Under the pieces are notes generated by a model. The model saw nothing but the letters and a program-made list of their open reading frames with translations, made no database searches and was not told where the DNA came from. The translations under genes were made by a program, and so were the position numbers. From assembly GCA_910587105.1 (NCBI GenBank), contig CAJUMB010000003.1, positions 1 to 64,000 of the forward strand: a stretch of 64,000 nucleotides of DNA. Reading direction: 5' to 3'. Position 1 is the first letter of the stretch. Each line of letters starts with the position of its first letter. Shown here piece by piece: positions 52,261-61,119 of this stretch. The stretch is from an uncultured Lachnospiraceae bacterium (GTDB taxonomy: Bacteria; Bacillota; Clostridia; Lachnospirales; Lachnospiraceae).

Positions 52261-52437
52261 ATGTCAAACGTGATCGTAAAAGAGAACGAGACTTTAGACA
52301 GTGCTCTGCGCAGATTTAAACGCAGTTGTGCCAAGGCAGGCATTCAGCAGGAAATCCGCAAGAGAGAGCATTACGAGAAGCCCAGCGTGCGCCGTAAGAA
52401 AAAGTCTGAAGCCGCCAGAAAACGTAAATATAATTAA
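52261..52437 (+). CDS. rpsU: 30S ribosomal protein S21
   Basis: 58 residues, standard length. SNVIVKENETLDSALRRFKR and the basic tail VRRKKKSEAARKRKYN are diagnostic. S21 binds near the 3' end of 16S rRNA. The start is ATG 52261, where homology begins; the nearest SD (GGAGGGAGG) lies about 12-14 bases away, a long spacing. Earlier in-frame codons from 52213 are unlikely. A strong terminator follows. Confidence 0.96.
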   Translation: MSNVIVKENETLDSALRRFKRSCAKAGIQQEIRKREHYEKPSVRRKKKSEAARKRKYN

Positions 52438-52445
52438 TGTGCGCG

Positions 52446-52477
52446 AAAAACCCTGCCGTAATGACAGGGTTTTTTTA
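52446..52477 (+). terminator. Terminator after rpsU
   Basis: AAAAACCCTG, 9-base loop, CAGGGTTTTT plus two further T. The cls start lies only 9 bases beyond it. Confidence 0.87.
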
Positions 52478-52485
52478 CTTGACTT

Positions 52486-54021
52486 ATGAAAAAAATATTA
52501 AAAATTTTATTTAACCGGGTGTTTTATATCAGTGTGTCTCTGCTCCTGCAGGCAGCCTGGTGGCTGGCATTGGTGTGGTTTTTAAGCAACACTTCACAGG
52601 CCGCCAGTGTTCTGACCAGGGTAATAACTGTAATTGTGGTGTTGTGGCTGGTAAATAAGAAGATTAACCCGTCTTATAAGCTGGCATGGACAATTTTAAT
52701 TCTGGTAGTGCCCATTTTTGGGATTTGTCTGTATGCGCTGTTCGGCACATCCAGGATTGCGGCGGCTATGCAGCGCAATTATAAGGAAGTCCTGGAAAAG
52801 GGGAAGATTTTGTTAAAAGAGAGTCCGGATACCCGCAGAAGGCTGGATGAGATGAACCAGAGCGCTTCCAATCAGTCCCGTTATATCCGCGATTATGCAG
52901 AATTTCCTCTCCAGGAGGGAACTGTTACAGAATACTTCTCAGAGGGAGAATATATGTTTCCCCGGCTGCTGGAAGAATTGAAGAAGGCCCAGCATTATAT
53001 CTTTATGGAATATTTTATCATCAATAATGGGATTATGTGGAATTCTATTTTAGAAGTTCTGGAGGAGAAGGCAGGGCAGGGGGTGGATGTTCGTTTAATC
53101 TATGATGATTTTGGCTGCATTACCACCCTTCCCCACCGCTTTTATAAAAGCCTCCAGTCCCAGGGAATTAAATGTGCAGCTTTTAATCCTTTCCGGCCTA
53201 TGCTGAATGTGATTTTGAACAACCGGGATCACAGGAAGATCTGTATTGTTGACGGCCATACGGGATTTACAGGGGGAATCAATCTGGCAGACGAGTACAT
53301 CAACCGGCAGGAGAGATTTGGGCACTGGAAAGATACGGGGATTATGCTGAAAGGGGAGGCAGTCTGGAATCTGACTGTGATGTTTCTGCAGATGTGGTCA
53401 GTGATTACCAAAATGCAGGTGAGATTTTCCGACTACATTCCCCACAGGTACCATGAAGAAGAATTTGAATCCGATGGCTTTGTTCATCCATATTGTGACA
53501 CCCCCCTGGATAATGAGGTGGTGGGAGAAGATGTGTATCTGAATATGATCAACAGAGCCGAAAAATACGTGTATATCTGTACGCCATATCTGATTATTGA
53601 CAATGAGATGATGACTGCGCTGTGCCTGGCGGCAAAAAGCGGAGTGGATGTACGGATTATGACGCCGGGTATCCCAGATAAAAAGATTGTATTTCTGCTG
53701 ACCCAGTCTTATTATGAGCAGCTGATAGAATCCGGTGTGAAAATATATGAATACCGGCCTGGATTTCTCCATGCCAAGTCATTTGTCTGCGATGATGAAC
53801 TGGCTGTCATCGGCAGTATCAATATGGATTACCGAAGCTTATACCTTCACTTTGAAAATGCGGTGTGGCTGTACAAAAGCCGGATTGTAAAAGATATGTA
53901 CCAGGATTACCTGGAAACGCAGGAGCTGTGCCGCCAGATTACGCTGGATTTCTGCAGAAACAGAAATGTGGTGGTGCGCGCTGTGCAGAGTGTTCTGCGG
54001 CTGTTCGCGCCTATGCTTTGA
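52486..54021 (+). CDS. cls: Cardiolipin synthase
   Basis: 511 residues. Two N-terminal membrane segments (about residues 12-34 and 60-82) are followed by two phospholipase-D HKD motifs: HRKICIVDGHTGFTGGINLA near residue 247 and HAKSFVCDDELAVIGSINMD near residue 426. It joins two phosphatidylglycerol molecules to cardiolipin at the membrane. The ATG follows the rpsU terminator by 9 bases and has no SD of its own that I can see; translation may rely on the CAGGGT of the terminator stem, or the true start may differ. Confidence 0.93.
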   Translation: MKKILKILFNRVFYISVSLLLQAAWWLALVWFLSNTSQAASVLTRVITVIVVLWLVNKKINPSYKLAWTILILVVPIFGICLYALFGTSRIAAAMQRNYKEVLEKGKILLKESPDTRRRLDEMNQSASNQSRYIRDYAEFPLQEGTVTEYFSEGEYMFPRLLEELKKAQHYIFMEYFIINNGIMWNSILEVLEEKAGQGVDVRLIYDDFGCITTLPHRFYKSLQSQGIKCAAFNPFRPMLNVILNNRDHRKICIVDGHTGFTGGINLADEYINRQERFGHWKDTGIMLKGEAVWNLTVMFLQMWSVITKMQVRFSDYIPHRYHEEEFESDGFVHPYCDTPLDNEVVGEDVYLNMINRAEKYVYICTPYLIIDNEMMTALCLAAKSGVDVRIMTPGIPDKKIVFLLTQSYYEQLIESGVKIYEYRPGFLHAKSFVCDDELAVIGSINMDYRSLYLHFENAVWLYKSRIVKDMYQDYLETQELCRQITLDFCRNRNVVVRAVQSVLRLFAPML

Positions 54022-54089
54022 GGCAGCCGCCGCAATAGGTATCTGAAAATGTATCAGGAAAGGAATATCAGGAAAGAAGGAGAGAACAT

Positions 54090-54647
54090 ATGTGGAGCAG
54101 AGAATTTTTTGGAGTAGACTCTTATCATCTGATCCAATGGTTTCTTGTATACAGCATTCTGGGATGGATGGTGGAGTCAGCTTATATGTCACTTTGTAAC
54201 CGCCGCCTTACAAACCGGGGCTTTGTAAAAGGCCCCGTATGTCCCATCTATGGTTTCGGGGCTCTTGGTGTTTATTTTATTCTGCGGCCTTTTGACGGCC
54301 ACTACATAATGCTGTATTTTATGGGAGCTCTGATGGCCACTTCTTTTGAATTTATGGTAGCCAAGTTTATGCGGTACTTTTTTGGCGCTGTCTGGTGGGA
54401 CTACCAGGATAAGCCTTTCAATTACCAGGGGGTTGTCTGTCTGGAAAGCACCCTGGCCTGGGGATTGTACACGATACTCCTGTTTGGCTTCCTCCAGCGG
54501 ATGGTGGAGCGTTTGGTGGAAATGTATTCTTATCGGACGGGGATCGTCGCCACGAATATTATTGCAGTTTTATTTACCATTGACCTGGGCCGCAGTCTGT
54601 ATGCAGCGCGAAAAGGAAAAGCTGTTTTTGACGAATGCGGGGACTGA
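54090..54647 (+). CDS. Putative ABC-transporter type IV (CmpB-like) membrane protein
   Basis: 185 residues with about five membrane segments. The family motif GWMVESAYMSLCNRRLTNRG followed by GPVCPIYGFGALGVY (residues 26-62) is that of PF06541, a Firmicute membrane family with no settled function despite its transporter name. A Trp/Tyr-rich loop WWDYQDKPFNYQG lies near residue 108. AAGGAGAGAAC precedes the ATG. It follows cls by 68 bases. Confidence 0.85.
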   Translation: MWSREFFGVDSYHLIQWFLVYSILGWMVESAYMSLCNRRLTNRGFVKGPVCPIYGFGALGVYFILRPFDGHYIMLYFMGALMATSFEFMVAKFMRYFFGAVWWDYQDKPFNYQGVVCLESTLAWGLYTILLFGFLQRMVERLVEMYSYRTGIVATNIIAVLFTIDLGRSLYAARKGKAVFDECGD

Positions 54648-54756
54648 TGGAAAGTTATCCCTGCAGTCCAGTTCTTTTTGCCCTGAATTTTCCAGTTTAT
54701 GCATAAATACGCTGTTTCTTTCTTACAATAGTGTAGAGTGTGTTTAAAAATGGAGC

Positions 54757-56034
54757 GTGAAAGGGTTGCAAAAAAGAATTTTTACTCTGTTTGTCATCTG
54801 TATGGTCCTGGCCGGCCTGGAAGGGAATCTGGTATTTGCTGCCTCCAGGGTATATGGGCAGGCGGAGGGGACTCCCCAGGGGGAAACTCTGCAGGAAACC
54901 GGGGAGAAGGAGGGAGCAGTTCAGCTGTCGGCGCCCCATGGTGTGCTGATGGAGGCATCTACGGGAGAAGTTATATACGAGAAAGAAAAAGATGTCCGGG
55001 TCAGCCCTGCCAGCATTACCAAGATCATGACACTGATTTTGATCTTTGATGCTGTGGAACAGGGAAAGATCACAATGGATGAAGAAGTCACCACAAGTGC
55101 CTATGCCAAGTCAATGGGTGGTTCGCAGGTCTTTCTGGAGGAAGGAGAGAAGCAGACAGTGGAGACACTGATTAAATGCATTGTGATTGCCTCCGGAAAC
55201 GATGCCAGTGTGGCTATGGCAGAACATATCAGCGGCAGTGAGGAGGCATTTGTCCAGTCTATGAATCAGAGGGCGGAGAAACTGGGTATGGAAAACACCC
55301 ATTTTGAGGACTGCTGCGGGCTCACGGAGTCTCAGAACCATTATTCCAGTGCGTATGATGTGGCTGTCATGTCCAGGGAACTGGTGGTCCGCTATCCGAA
55401 AATTCTGGAGTATTCTTCTGTCTGGATGGACACCATTACCCATGTAACCCGCCAGGGAAGCAGTGAGTTTGGGCTGACCAACACCAATAAGCTGATCCGT
55501 GGATATGAAGGATGCGTAGGGCTGAAAACCGGCAGTACCAGCATTGCTAAATACTGTGTATCTACGGTAGCCGTGCGCAATGGGATTACACTCATCAGTG
55601 TGGTGATGACTGCTCCGGATTATAAAGTGCGTTTTTCCGATGCGGCAGCTATGTTGAATTATGGGTTCAGCAACTGTAGTCTGTATGAGGATGACCATCC
55701 AGAACGGCTGAAGAAAATAGCGGTGAAAAAAGCCATTGAAGAAAAGGTCTCATGTAAATTCGAAAAAAATTTTTACTATCTGGATACCACTGGAAAACCG
55801 CTGGATGGCATACAGAAGAAAATACAGATGAAAAAGTCACTGACTGCTCCTGTAAAAGCGGGAGATGTGGCAGGAAAGGCTGTGTATCTCCTGGACGGAC
55901 AGGATATCGGCAGTGTGAAGATTTTGGCGGCAGAAGATGTCCCGGCTTCCGGCTATTTAGATTATCTGATGGCTCTGTGCCGCCGGTTTCTTCCTTTTCA
56001 GGCAAAGGAACCGGGTTCTGTGAACAGTAATTGA
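54757..56034 (+). CDS. dacF: D-alanyl-D-alanine carboxypeptidase (DacF-like, S11)
   Basis: Up to 425 residues. The start is uncertain: GTG 54757 or TTG 54766, the latter better placed from GGAG. A signal peptide (KRIFTLFVICMVLAGLEG) ends near VFAA. The S11 active-site motifs are SPASITKIMTLIL (SxxK, near residue 86), SGNDASVAMAEH (SxN, near 147) and GLKTGSTSIAKYC (KTG, near 255). A C-terminal domain (PVKAGDVAGKAVYLLDGQDIG) follows. It trims the terminal D-Ala of peptidoglycan stem peptides. It heads a run of wall, chromosome and phosphoesterase genes. Confidence 0.92.
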   Translation: MKGLQKRIFTLFVICMVLAGLEGNLVFAASRVYGQAEGTPQGETLQETGEKEGAVQLSAPHGVLMEASTGEVIYEKEKDVRVSPASITKIMTLILIFDAVEQGKITMDEEVTTSAYAKSMGGSQVFLEEGEKQTVETLIKCIVIASGNDASVAMAEHISGSEEAFVQSMNQRAEKLGMENTHFEDCCGLTESQNHYSSAYDVAVMSRELVVRYPKILEYSSVWMDTITHVTRQGSSEFGLTNTNKLIRGYEGCVGLKTGSTSIAKYCVSTVAVRNGITLISVVMTAPDYKVRFSDAAAMLNYGFSNCSLYEDDHPERLKKIAVKKAIEEKVSCKFEKNFYYLDTTGKPLDGIQKKIQMKKSLTAPVKAGDVAGKAVYLLDGQDIGSVKILAAEDVPASGYLDYLMALCRRFLPFQAKEPGSVNSN

Positions 56035-56047
56035 ATCGGAACTTGAA

Positions 56048-56076
56048 TTGTAAATGAGAACGTGTTAGACTATACT
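56048..56076 (+). promoter_or_regulatory. Possible promoter at the metallophosphoesterase start
   Basis: TTGTAA (56048-56053), 17 bases, TATACT (56071-56076). Transcription would begin about at the ATG at 56079, which has no SD, so a leaderless message is conceivable. Confidence 0.3.
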
Positions 56077-56078
56077 CC

Positions 56079-56888
56079 ATGAAAAATTTTAAAATAAAAA
56101 CTTACCGGATTTTTTCTAAAAAAGTTTTGCAGGAACATGGTATCCGTCTGGCATTTTTGAGCGACCTGCACGGTTTGTGCTATGGTGAGGAGAACTGCCG
56201 TCTGGTGCAGGCGGTTGAAGATGCCCGTCCGGATGCAGTTCTGGCAGGCGGAGATATGATGGTGGGGGAGCCTGCCCCCAGTCTTGAGGCCGCCAGGGCC
56301 CTTTTTTTGTCCCTGGCGGAGAAATTTCCTGTATATTATGCTTTTGGGAACCATGAACGCCGTCTGATGGAAAATCCGGAAAAATATGGGCATGAATTTG
56401 GGGAGTTCTGCTGTCAGCTGGAGGCACAGGGGGTTCGGATTCTTCGAAATGAGTGTGCCAGGCTGAAAAGCCGGGATGGGACGCCCCTGTCAATCTGGGG
56501 ATGGAATGGAGAACGGCGTTTTTATAAAAGACTTTTGGCTGAACCCATGGAACCAGAGTATCTGAAAGAGACTCTCGGCAGTCCGGACGACAGTGCGTAT
56601 CATATCCTGATGGCCCATACGCCCCAGTATGGACAGGCATATTTTTCCTGGGGAGCAGATTTGATTTTATGTGGCCATTATCACGGAGGCATATGGCGTT
56701 TTTCCGAAAACCGTGGCCTGGCAGCGCCTAATTTTCATGTGTTTCCTGAGTATTGCTGCGGATTATTCAGCAGGGGTGAACAGCATATGGTGGTCAGCCC
56801 GGGGCTGGGAGAACACACCATAAAATTGCGGATAAGAAATCCCCGGGAACTGATTATAGTGGAGATTGTGCATGGAGGCGATAAGTAA
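56079..56888 (+). CDS. Calcineurin-like metallophosphoesterase
   Basis: 269 residues. The two-metal site is read from SDLHG near residue 27, GGDMMVGE near residue 57, GNHERR near residue 91, LMAHTPQYG near residue 176 and GHYHGGIWR near residue 200. No signal peptide; a short N-terminal KNFKIKTYRI motif is typical of YkuE-like enzymes. The substrate is unknown. The ATG has no clear SD. Its stop overlaps scpA by one base, so the genes are coupled. Confidence 0.9.
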   Translation: MKNFKIKTYRIFSKKVLQEHGIRLAFLSDLHGLCYGEENCRLVQAVEDARPDAVLAGGDMMVGEPAPSLEAARALFLSLAEKFPVYYAFGNHERRLMENPEKYGHEFGEFCCQLEAQGVRILRNECARLKSRDGTPLSIWGWNGERRFYKRLLAEPMEPEYLKETLGSPDDSAYHILMAHTPQYGQAYFSWGADLILCGHYHGGIWRFSENRGLAAPNFHVFPEYCCGLFSRGEQHMVVSPGLGEHTIKLRIRNPRELIIVEIVHGGDK

Positions 56889-57634
56889 TGGCAATTCCGG
56901 TAAAACTGCCGGTGTTCGAGGGACCGCTGGACCTGTTGCTGCATTTGATTGATAAGAATAAAGTGGATATTTATGATATTCCCATTGTGCAGATCACAGA
57001 CCAGTATATGGATTATATCCGCCAGATGGGCAGAGAAGATCTGGGGATTATGAGCGAATTCATGGTTATGGCGGCCACGCTGATGGATATCAAATGTAAA
57101 ATGCTTCTTCCCGCACAGGTGCAGGAAGACGGCCAGGAGGAAGATCCCCGGGCGGATCTCGTGGAAAGACTGCTGGAATATAAAATGTATAAATATATGT
57201 CCTATGAGTTGAAAGAGCGTATGGACAGTGCCGGAAAACATTTTTATAAAGAGCCCACTGTTCCGGCAGAAGTGGCCGGTTACCGGCATGTGCCCCAGCC
57301 CTCGGAACTGCTCTGCGGGATTACACTGTCTCAGCTTAACCGGCTGTTTTGCGCTGTTATGCGCAGGCGTGAGGATAAAATGGACCCTGTGCGCAGTAAA
57401 TTTGGAAGGATTGAGAGAGAAGAAGTCAGTCTGCCTGATAAATTGGCATATGTACGGGAATATGCCAGGGCCCACAGGCGTTTCAGCTTTTTCAGCCTGT
57501 TTCGGGGGCATACCAGCAAAATGCAGGTCGTGGTTACTTTTCTTGCAATCCTTGAGTTGATGAAAACAGGAGATATAGCCATTTCTCAGGAACATACTTT
57601 CGACGATATTCAGATTGAGGCGGTGGGGAGCTGA
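56888..57634 (+). CDS. scpA: Segregation and condensation protein A
   Basis: 248 residues. The N-terminus LPVFEGPLDLLLHLIDKNKVDIYDIPI is diagnostic, and a C-terminal winged helix (TFLAILELMKTGDIAISQE) is present. ScpA is the kleisin that joins the SMC heads in chromosome organisation. GGAGG ends 8 bases before the ATG. It is followed 5 bases later by scpB, its partner. Confidence 0.96.
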   Translation: MAIPVKLPVFEGPLDLLLHLIDKNKVDIYDIPIVQITDQYMDYIRQMGREDLGIMSEFMVMAATLMDIKCKMLLPAQVQEDGQEEDPRADLVERLLEYKMYKYMSYELKERMDSAGKHFYKEPTVPAEVAGYRHVPQPSELLCGITLSQLNRLFCAVMRRREDKMDPVRSKFGRIEREEVSLPDKLAYVREYARAHRRFSFFSLFRGHTSKMQVVVTFLAILELMKTGDIAISQEHTFDDIQIEAVGS

Positions 57635-57639
57635 TAGAT

Positions 57640-58209
57640 ATGGACGAAAAACGTCTGGAGGCTGCTATTGAGGCTATTTTGTTTACTATGGGCGATTCGG
57701 TGGAAACAGAGGCGCTGGCAAAAGCAGTGGGACAGGATGTGACGGTTACCAGAAAAGTTGTGCAGAACCTGATGGACCGCTATCAGGGAGAAGAATACGG
57801 AATTCAGATTATTGAACTGGAAAATGCATATCAGATGTGTACCAAGAAGCAGTATTATCAGAATCTGATACAGATTGCCATACAGCCGAAGAAGGCGGCA
57901 TTGACAGATGTAATGCTGGAAACCCTTTCCATTATTGCCTATAAACAGCCGGTGACAAAGGCAGAGATTGAGAAGATACGAGGGGTCAAATGTGATCATA
58001 CAGTGAATAAACTGGTGGAATACAATCTGGTAAAAGAGCTGGGGCGTCTGGAAGCTGCCGGCAGGCCCATTTTATTTGGGACAACGGAGGAGTTTCTCCG
58101 CTCCTTTGGGGTGCAGACGCTGGATGAACTGCCAGTTATGAGTCAGGTACAGGTGGAGGATTTTAAAGCAGAAGCGGAGGAAGAAGCCCAGTTAAAACTG
58201 GATATATGA
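57640..58209 (+). CDS. scpB: Segregation and condensation protein B
   Basis: 189 residues. EAAIEAILFTMGDSVETEAL at the N-terminus, LETLSIIAYKQPVTKAEIEKIRG near residue 95 and GRPILFGTTEEFLRSFG near residue 137 identify ScpB, two winged-helix domains that bind ScpA in the SMC complex. The gene is cotranscribed with scpA and followed 9 bases later by the phospholipase-like gene. Confidence 0.96.
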   Translation: MDEKRLEAAIEAILFTMGDSVETEALAKAVGQDVTVTRKVVQNLMDRYQGEEYGIQIIELENAYQMCTKKQYYQNLIQIAIQPKKAALTDVMLETLSIIAYKQPVTKAEIEKIRGVKCDHTVNKLVEYNLVKELGRLEAAGRPILFGTTEEFLRSFGVQTLDELPVMSQVQVEDFKAEAEEEAQLKLDI

Positions 58210-58218
58210 AGGGAGCAG

Positions 58219-59016
58219 ATGAAGAAGATGCCCACAACGTTTACACACGATTTTTTTGGAAAGAAAGTTTATCAGAAGATGACCGGGGATATGAAGCGTC
58301 TGGTAAAGGCTCACGGGGAGCTGTACCGGATCGGGCTTCACGGCCCGGATATATTATTCTATTATGGGATTGGTAAAAACCGGATTAACCAGCAGGGGGT
58401 GCGTCTTCACAGGGAGGCAGCGGCCCCCTTCTTTGAGCGGGGAGCTTATCTGGTGAAGAAAGAGGAGAATGAAGCGCTTTTGGCATATTTGCTGGGATTC
58501 GTGTGCCATTTTATGCTGGACAGCACCTGTCATCCTTATATCAATGGTACAGTGGCCGGCCAGATAAGCCATGGCGAAATCGAAAAGGAGCTGGACCGGC
58601 GGATGATGCTGTCAAATGGCAGGAACCCCCATCGCTATTATCCGGCAGTGAGCTGCATCCGTCCCACCAGGGAAAATGCGGACATCATTCAGAAAATGTT
58701 TCCGGAGGTGAGTGTCCGGCAGATGGTCATTGCACTGAAAGGAATGATCTTTCTTACCAATACCATGGTTTATGATGACAATGGAAGAAAGAAGAAAGCG
58801 ATTATTCCTGTCTTGAAATTAACCGGACAGTATGAGCACGTGGGCGGGAATTATATGAATGAGTCCTGCAATCCCCGATGTAATCCGTACCTGGAGGAGC
58901 TGGAAAGGCTGTTTAGCCAGGCATTGGAGGAGACCCCGGAGGTTTTGGAAAGTTTTTGGAAGAGTGCCCGGGGGGAGGAAAGACTTTCAGAGCGGTTCTG
59001 GAGAGATTATAATTAG
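58219..59016 (+). CDS. Zinc-dependent phospholipase C-like protein
   Basis: 265 residues. The His/Asp pattern of PF00882 is visible: FTHDFFGKKVY near residue 7, LHGPDILFYYG near residue 39 and AYLLGFVCHFMLDSTCHPYI near residue 91. Clostridial alpha-toxin shares this fold, but no signal peptide is present here, so an intracellular role is more likely. The substrate is unknown. GGGAGCAG precedes the ATG. Confidence 0.85.
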   Translation: MKKMPTTFTHDFFGKKVYQKMTGDMKRLVKAHGELYRIGLHGPDILFYYGIGKNRINQQGVRLHREAAAPFFERGAYLVKKEENEALLAYLLGFVCHFMLDSTCHPYINGTVAGQISHGEIEKELDRRMMLSNGRNPHRYYPAVSCIRPTRENADIIQKMFPEVSVRQMVIALKGMIFLTNTMVYDDNGRKKKAIIPVLKLTGQYEHVGGNYMNESCNPRCNPYLEELERLFSQALEETPEVLESFWKSARGEERLSERFWRDYN

Positions 59017-59087
59017 GCCTGTATTTGAAACATGTATATTTTTAAAAATCCTTACATACATTTAATATCAAAGGAGTAAGGATTATT

Positions 59088-60287
59088 ATGAAGAAAGTGT
59101 TTTTTGGTCTTTTGCTGGCAGTCGTCTGGGCCTTTTATGGCACAGCCGTCTATGGTGCCTCTGAAGTACCTGAAGAACTGCAGCAGCTATACGCGAGAAG
59201 TGCGGTTTTGATGGATGGGGAGACTTCCCGTGTGCTGTTTGAAAAAGAAGGGTACCAGTTTCTGCCTATGGCCAGCACCACAAAAGTGATGACCTGCATT
59301 CTGGCAGTGGAAAATGCTTCAGGAAAAGATGTTGTACAGGTTTCTGCCTATGCCGCCTCCATGCCGGATGTACAGCTGAATATCCGCCAGGGAGAAGAAT
59401 ACTATCTGAAAGATCTGGTCTATTCGCTGATGCTTCAAAGCCATAACGATTCTGCCGTGGCCATTGCGGAACACGTGGGAGGAAGTGTGGAAGGGTTTGC
59501 AAAAATGATGAATGAGAAGGCCCTGGAAATCGGATGCGAAAACACTCATTTTGTCACACCCAACGGGCTGGATGCGTCAGACGGGGGAGGACCCCATGGC
59601 ACCACTGCGGCGGATCTGGCAAGGATTATGTGTTATGCCATTAAAAATCAGGCATTTCTTCGTATTACCCAGACCAGGGATTACAGTTTCAGTGACCTGG
59701 AGGGAAAGCGGCACTATACCCTTCACAATGCCAATGCACTGCTGGATATGATGGACGGGGTGCTTTCTGGCAAGACCGGATTCACAGGGGCTGCCGGGTA
59801 TTGCTATGTGGGCGCTGTGCAGCAGGAAGAGAAAACATTTGTGGTGGCTCTGCTGGCCTGCGGATGGCCAAGCCATAAAAGTTACAAATGGAGCGATACC
59901 AGGAAATTGCTTGGGTATGGCCTGCGGCACTATCAATACCGGGACATGGGGAAGATCCCCCAGCTGGGTGCAGTTGCGGTGGAAAATGGAATACCAGCTG
60001 ACCGGGGCTGGGCAGATACAGCGTATGTGAATGTACGAGTAGAAGATATCCGGGAAAATTTTCGTGTCCTGATGCGGGAGGATGAACAGCTTCGAGTGGA
60101 AAAGAACTATTCATCCTCTCTGCAGGCCCCGGTGAAAAAGGGAACGAAGGTGGGAAGTCTCAGTTATTATCTGGGAGACATGAAATTAAAGGAATATTCT
60201 GTGGTAACTGCGGGAACAATAGAAAAAGCAGATTATGCCTGGTGCTGTGAGAGGGTTTTTGGAAAATATTTCCATGGCGCCGTGTAG
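59088..60287 (+). CDS. D-alanyl-D-alanine carboxypeptidase (S11), second copy
   Basis: 399 residues. A signal peptide (KKVFFGLLLAVVWAFYGTAVYGA) is followed by the S11 motifs MASTTKVMTCILA (SxxK, near residue 63), SHNDSAVAIAEH (SxN, near 121) and LSGKTGFTGAAGYC (KTG, near 226). A C-terminal PBP5-like domain follows (APVKKGTKVGSLSYYLGDM). It trims peptidoglycan. It is a paralogue of the DacF-like gene at 54757. AAAGGAG precedes the ATG by 10 bases. Its end overlaps the GGDEF gene. Confidence 0.92.
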   Translation: MKKVFFGLLLAVVWAFYGTAVYGASEVPEELQQLYARSAVLMDGETSRVLFEKEGYQFLPMASTTKVMTCILAVENASGKDVVQVSAYAASMPDVQLNIRQGEEYYLKDLVYSLMLQSHNDSAVAIAEHVGGSVEGFAKMMNEKALEIGCENTHFVTPNGLDASDGGGPHGTTAADLARIMCYAIKNQAFLRITQTRDYSFSDLEGKRHYTLHNANALLDMMDGVLSGKTGFTGAAGYCYVGAVQQEEKTFVVALLACGWPSHKSYKWSDTRKLLGYGLRHYQYRDMGKIPQLGAVAVENGIPADRGWADTAYVNVRVEDIRENFRVLMREDEQLRVEKNYSSSLQAPVKKGTKVGSLSYYLGDMKLKEYSVVTAGTIEKADYAWCCERVFGKYFHGAV

Positions 60288-60789
60288 AGGAGGTAATCGT
60301 ATCAAAGAGCAGGATTCTCTGACAGGTCTTGATAACTGGCGGACAGCCAAAAAGAAAATCACTCAGATGCTGGATGGGAGAAAAGTAGAGAACGGACTTC
60401 TATTCTATATAGACCTGGATGATTTTGAAGAAATCAATGAAATCTATGGATATCCAGCTGGAGATGAAACACTCAGGTCCATCGGCGCGAAGCTTCGGGA
60501 AACTGGCTGTAGAGAAAGTGTGGCCGCCAGGATTGGGGGAGATGAGTTTCTTCTGTTTTTGGGCAATGTAACAGGAGAAAAAGCAGCCTATGCCCAGGCA
60601 ATGCAGTTATATGGGGCGTGTATGGGTGCAGCTGATACAGCGGTAACAGTGAGTATGGGTATTGCCTGCTATCCGGAAGACGGAAATATTTATGAAGAAC
60701 TGGCTGCCCGGGCAGATGAAGCTCTGTATGCATCCAAGCATTCTGGAAAGCAGTGTTTTTTATTTTATGAGGACATTTCCAAGCTGTAA
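60274..60789 (+). CDS. Stand-alone GGDEF diguanylate cyclase-like protein
   Basis: 171 residues from the ATG at 60274. A single GGDEF domain: DSLTGLDNWRTAKKKI, LLFYIDLDDFEEINEIYG, AARIGGDEFLLFLG and VSMGIACYPEDG. The catalytic GGDEF is intact, so c-di-GMP synthesis is likely; no sensor or membrane part is attached. The start is doubtful: an excellent SD, GAGGAGG, ends at 60293, inside this frame and 7 bases before an ATC codon (60301), where the conserved domain begins. Confidence 0.85.
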   Translation: MAPCRGGNRIKEQDSLTGLDNWRTAKKKITQMLDGRKVENGLLFYIDLDDFEEINEIYGYPAGDETLRSIGAKLRETGCRESVAARIGGDEFLLFLGNVTGEKAAYAQAMQLYGACMGAADTAVTVSMGIACYPEDGNIYEELAARADEALYASKHSGKQCFLFYEDISKL

Positions 60790-60813
60790 AACGATTGTTT
60801 TGCAGCTTTTTTT
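60781..60813 (+). terminator. Terminator overlapping the GGDEF stop
   Basis: AAGCTGTAAAAC, loop GATT, GTTTTGCAGCTT with seven T. The stem includes the stop codon. Confidence 0.77.
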
Positions 60814-60825
60814 ATCCTGCTGACA

Positions 60826-60988
60826 TTAGGAACTGTATGGAAATAACCTATGCCATCTGCTTATCTTTTTCTCTGACAGCGCCCGCCTAAAATCAGTTAC
60901 ATAGCCCGCTATGCGCTTGATTTTGGACGGACACTCTCAAAGAAAAATCCGGCGCACCTGTCACAGGTTATTTCCATACAGTTCCTTA
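60826..60988. repeat. MITE-like long imperfect palindrome
   Basis: The ends are 22-bp perfect inverted repeats: 60828-60849 (begins AGGAACTGTATGG) and 60965-60986 (its reverse complement). Inside, TTTTTCTCTGACAGCGCCCG and the following AAAATCA mirror the right half with several changes. The centre is ATAGC-CC-GCTAT (60901-60912). Two short segments in the arms do not match. The whole could fold into one long hairpin. It codes for nothing and resembles a miniature transposable or dispersed repeat. Confidence 0.75.
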
Positions 60989-60998
60989 ATAAAAATGG

Positions 60999-61027
60999 TT
61001 GAAACTGTCACAAAAACAGGTTATAAT
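60999..61027 (+). promoter_or_regulatory. Sigma-A promoter of the decarboxylase operon
   Basis: TTGAAA (60999-61004), exactly 17 bases, TATAAT (61022-61027). It starts 10 bases after the palindromic repeat. The leader is about 85 bases. Confidence 0.77.
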
Positions 61028-61119
61028 CAAAATATTGCATTTTGTTAAATAATGGTCTGGGCGTTGCTGCTCTAGTGCCAGCAGTTGTGGAAAATAGAAA
61101 ATAATGGAGGGCTGAAAGA

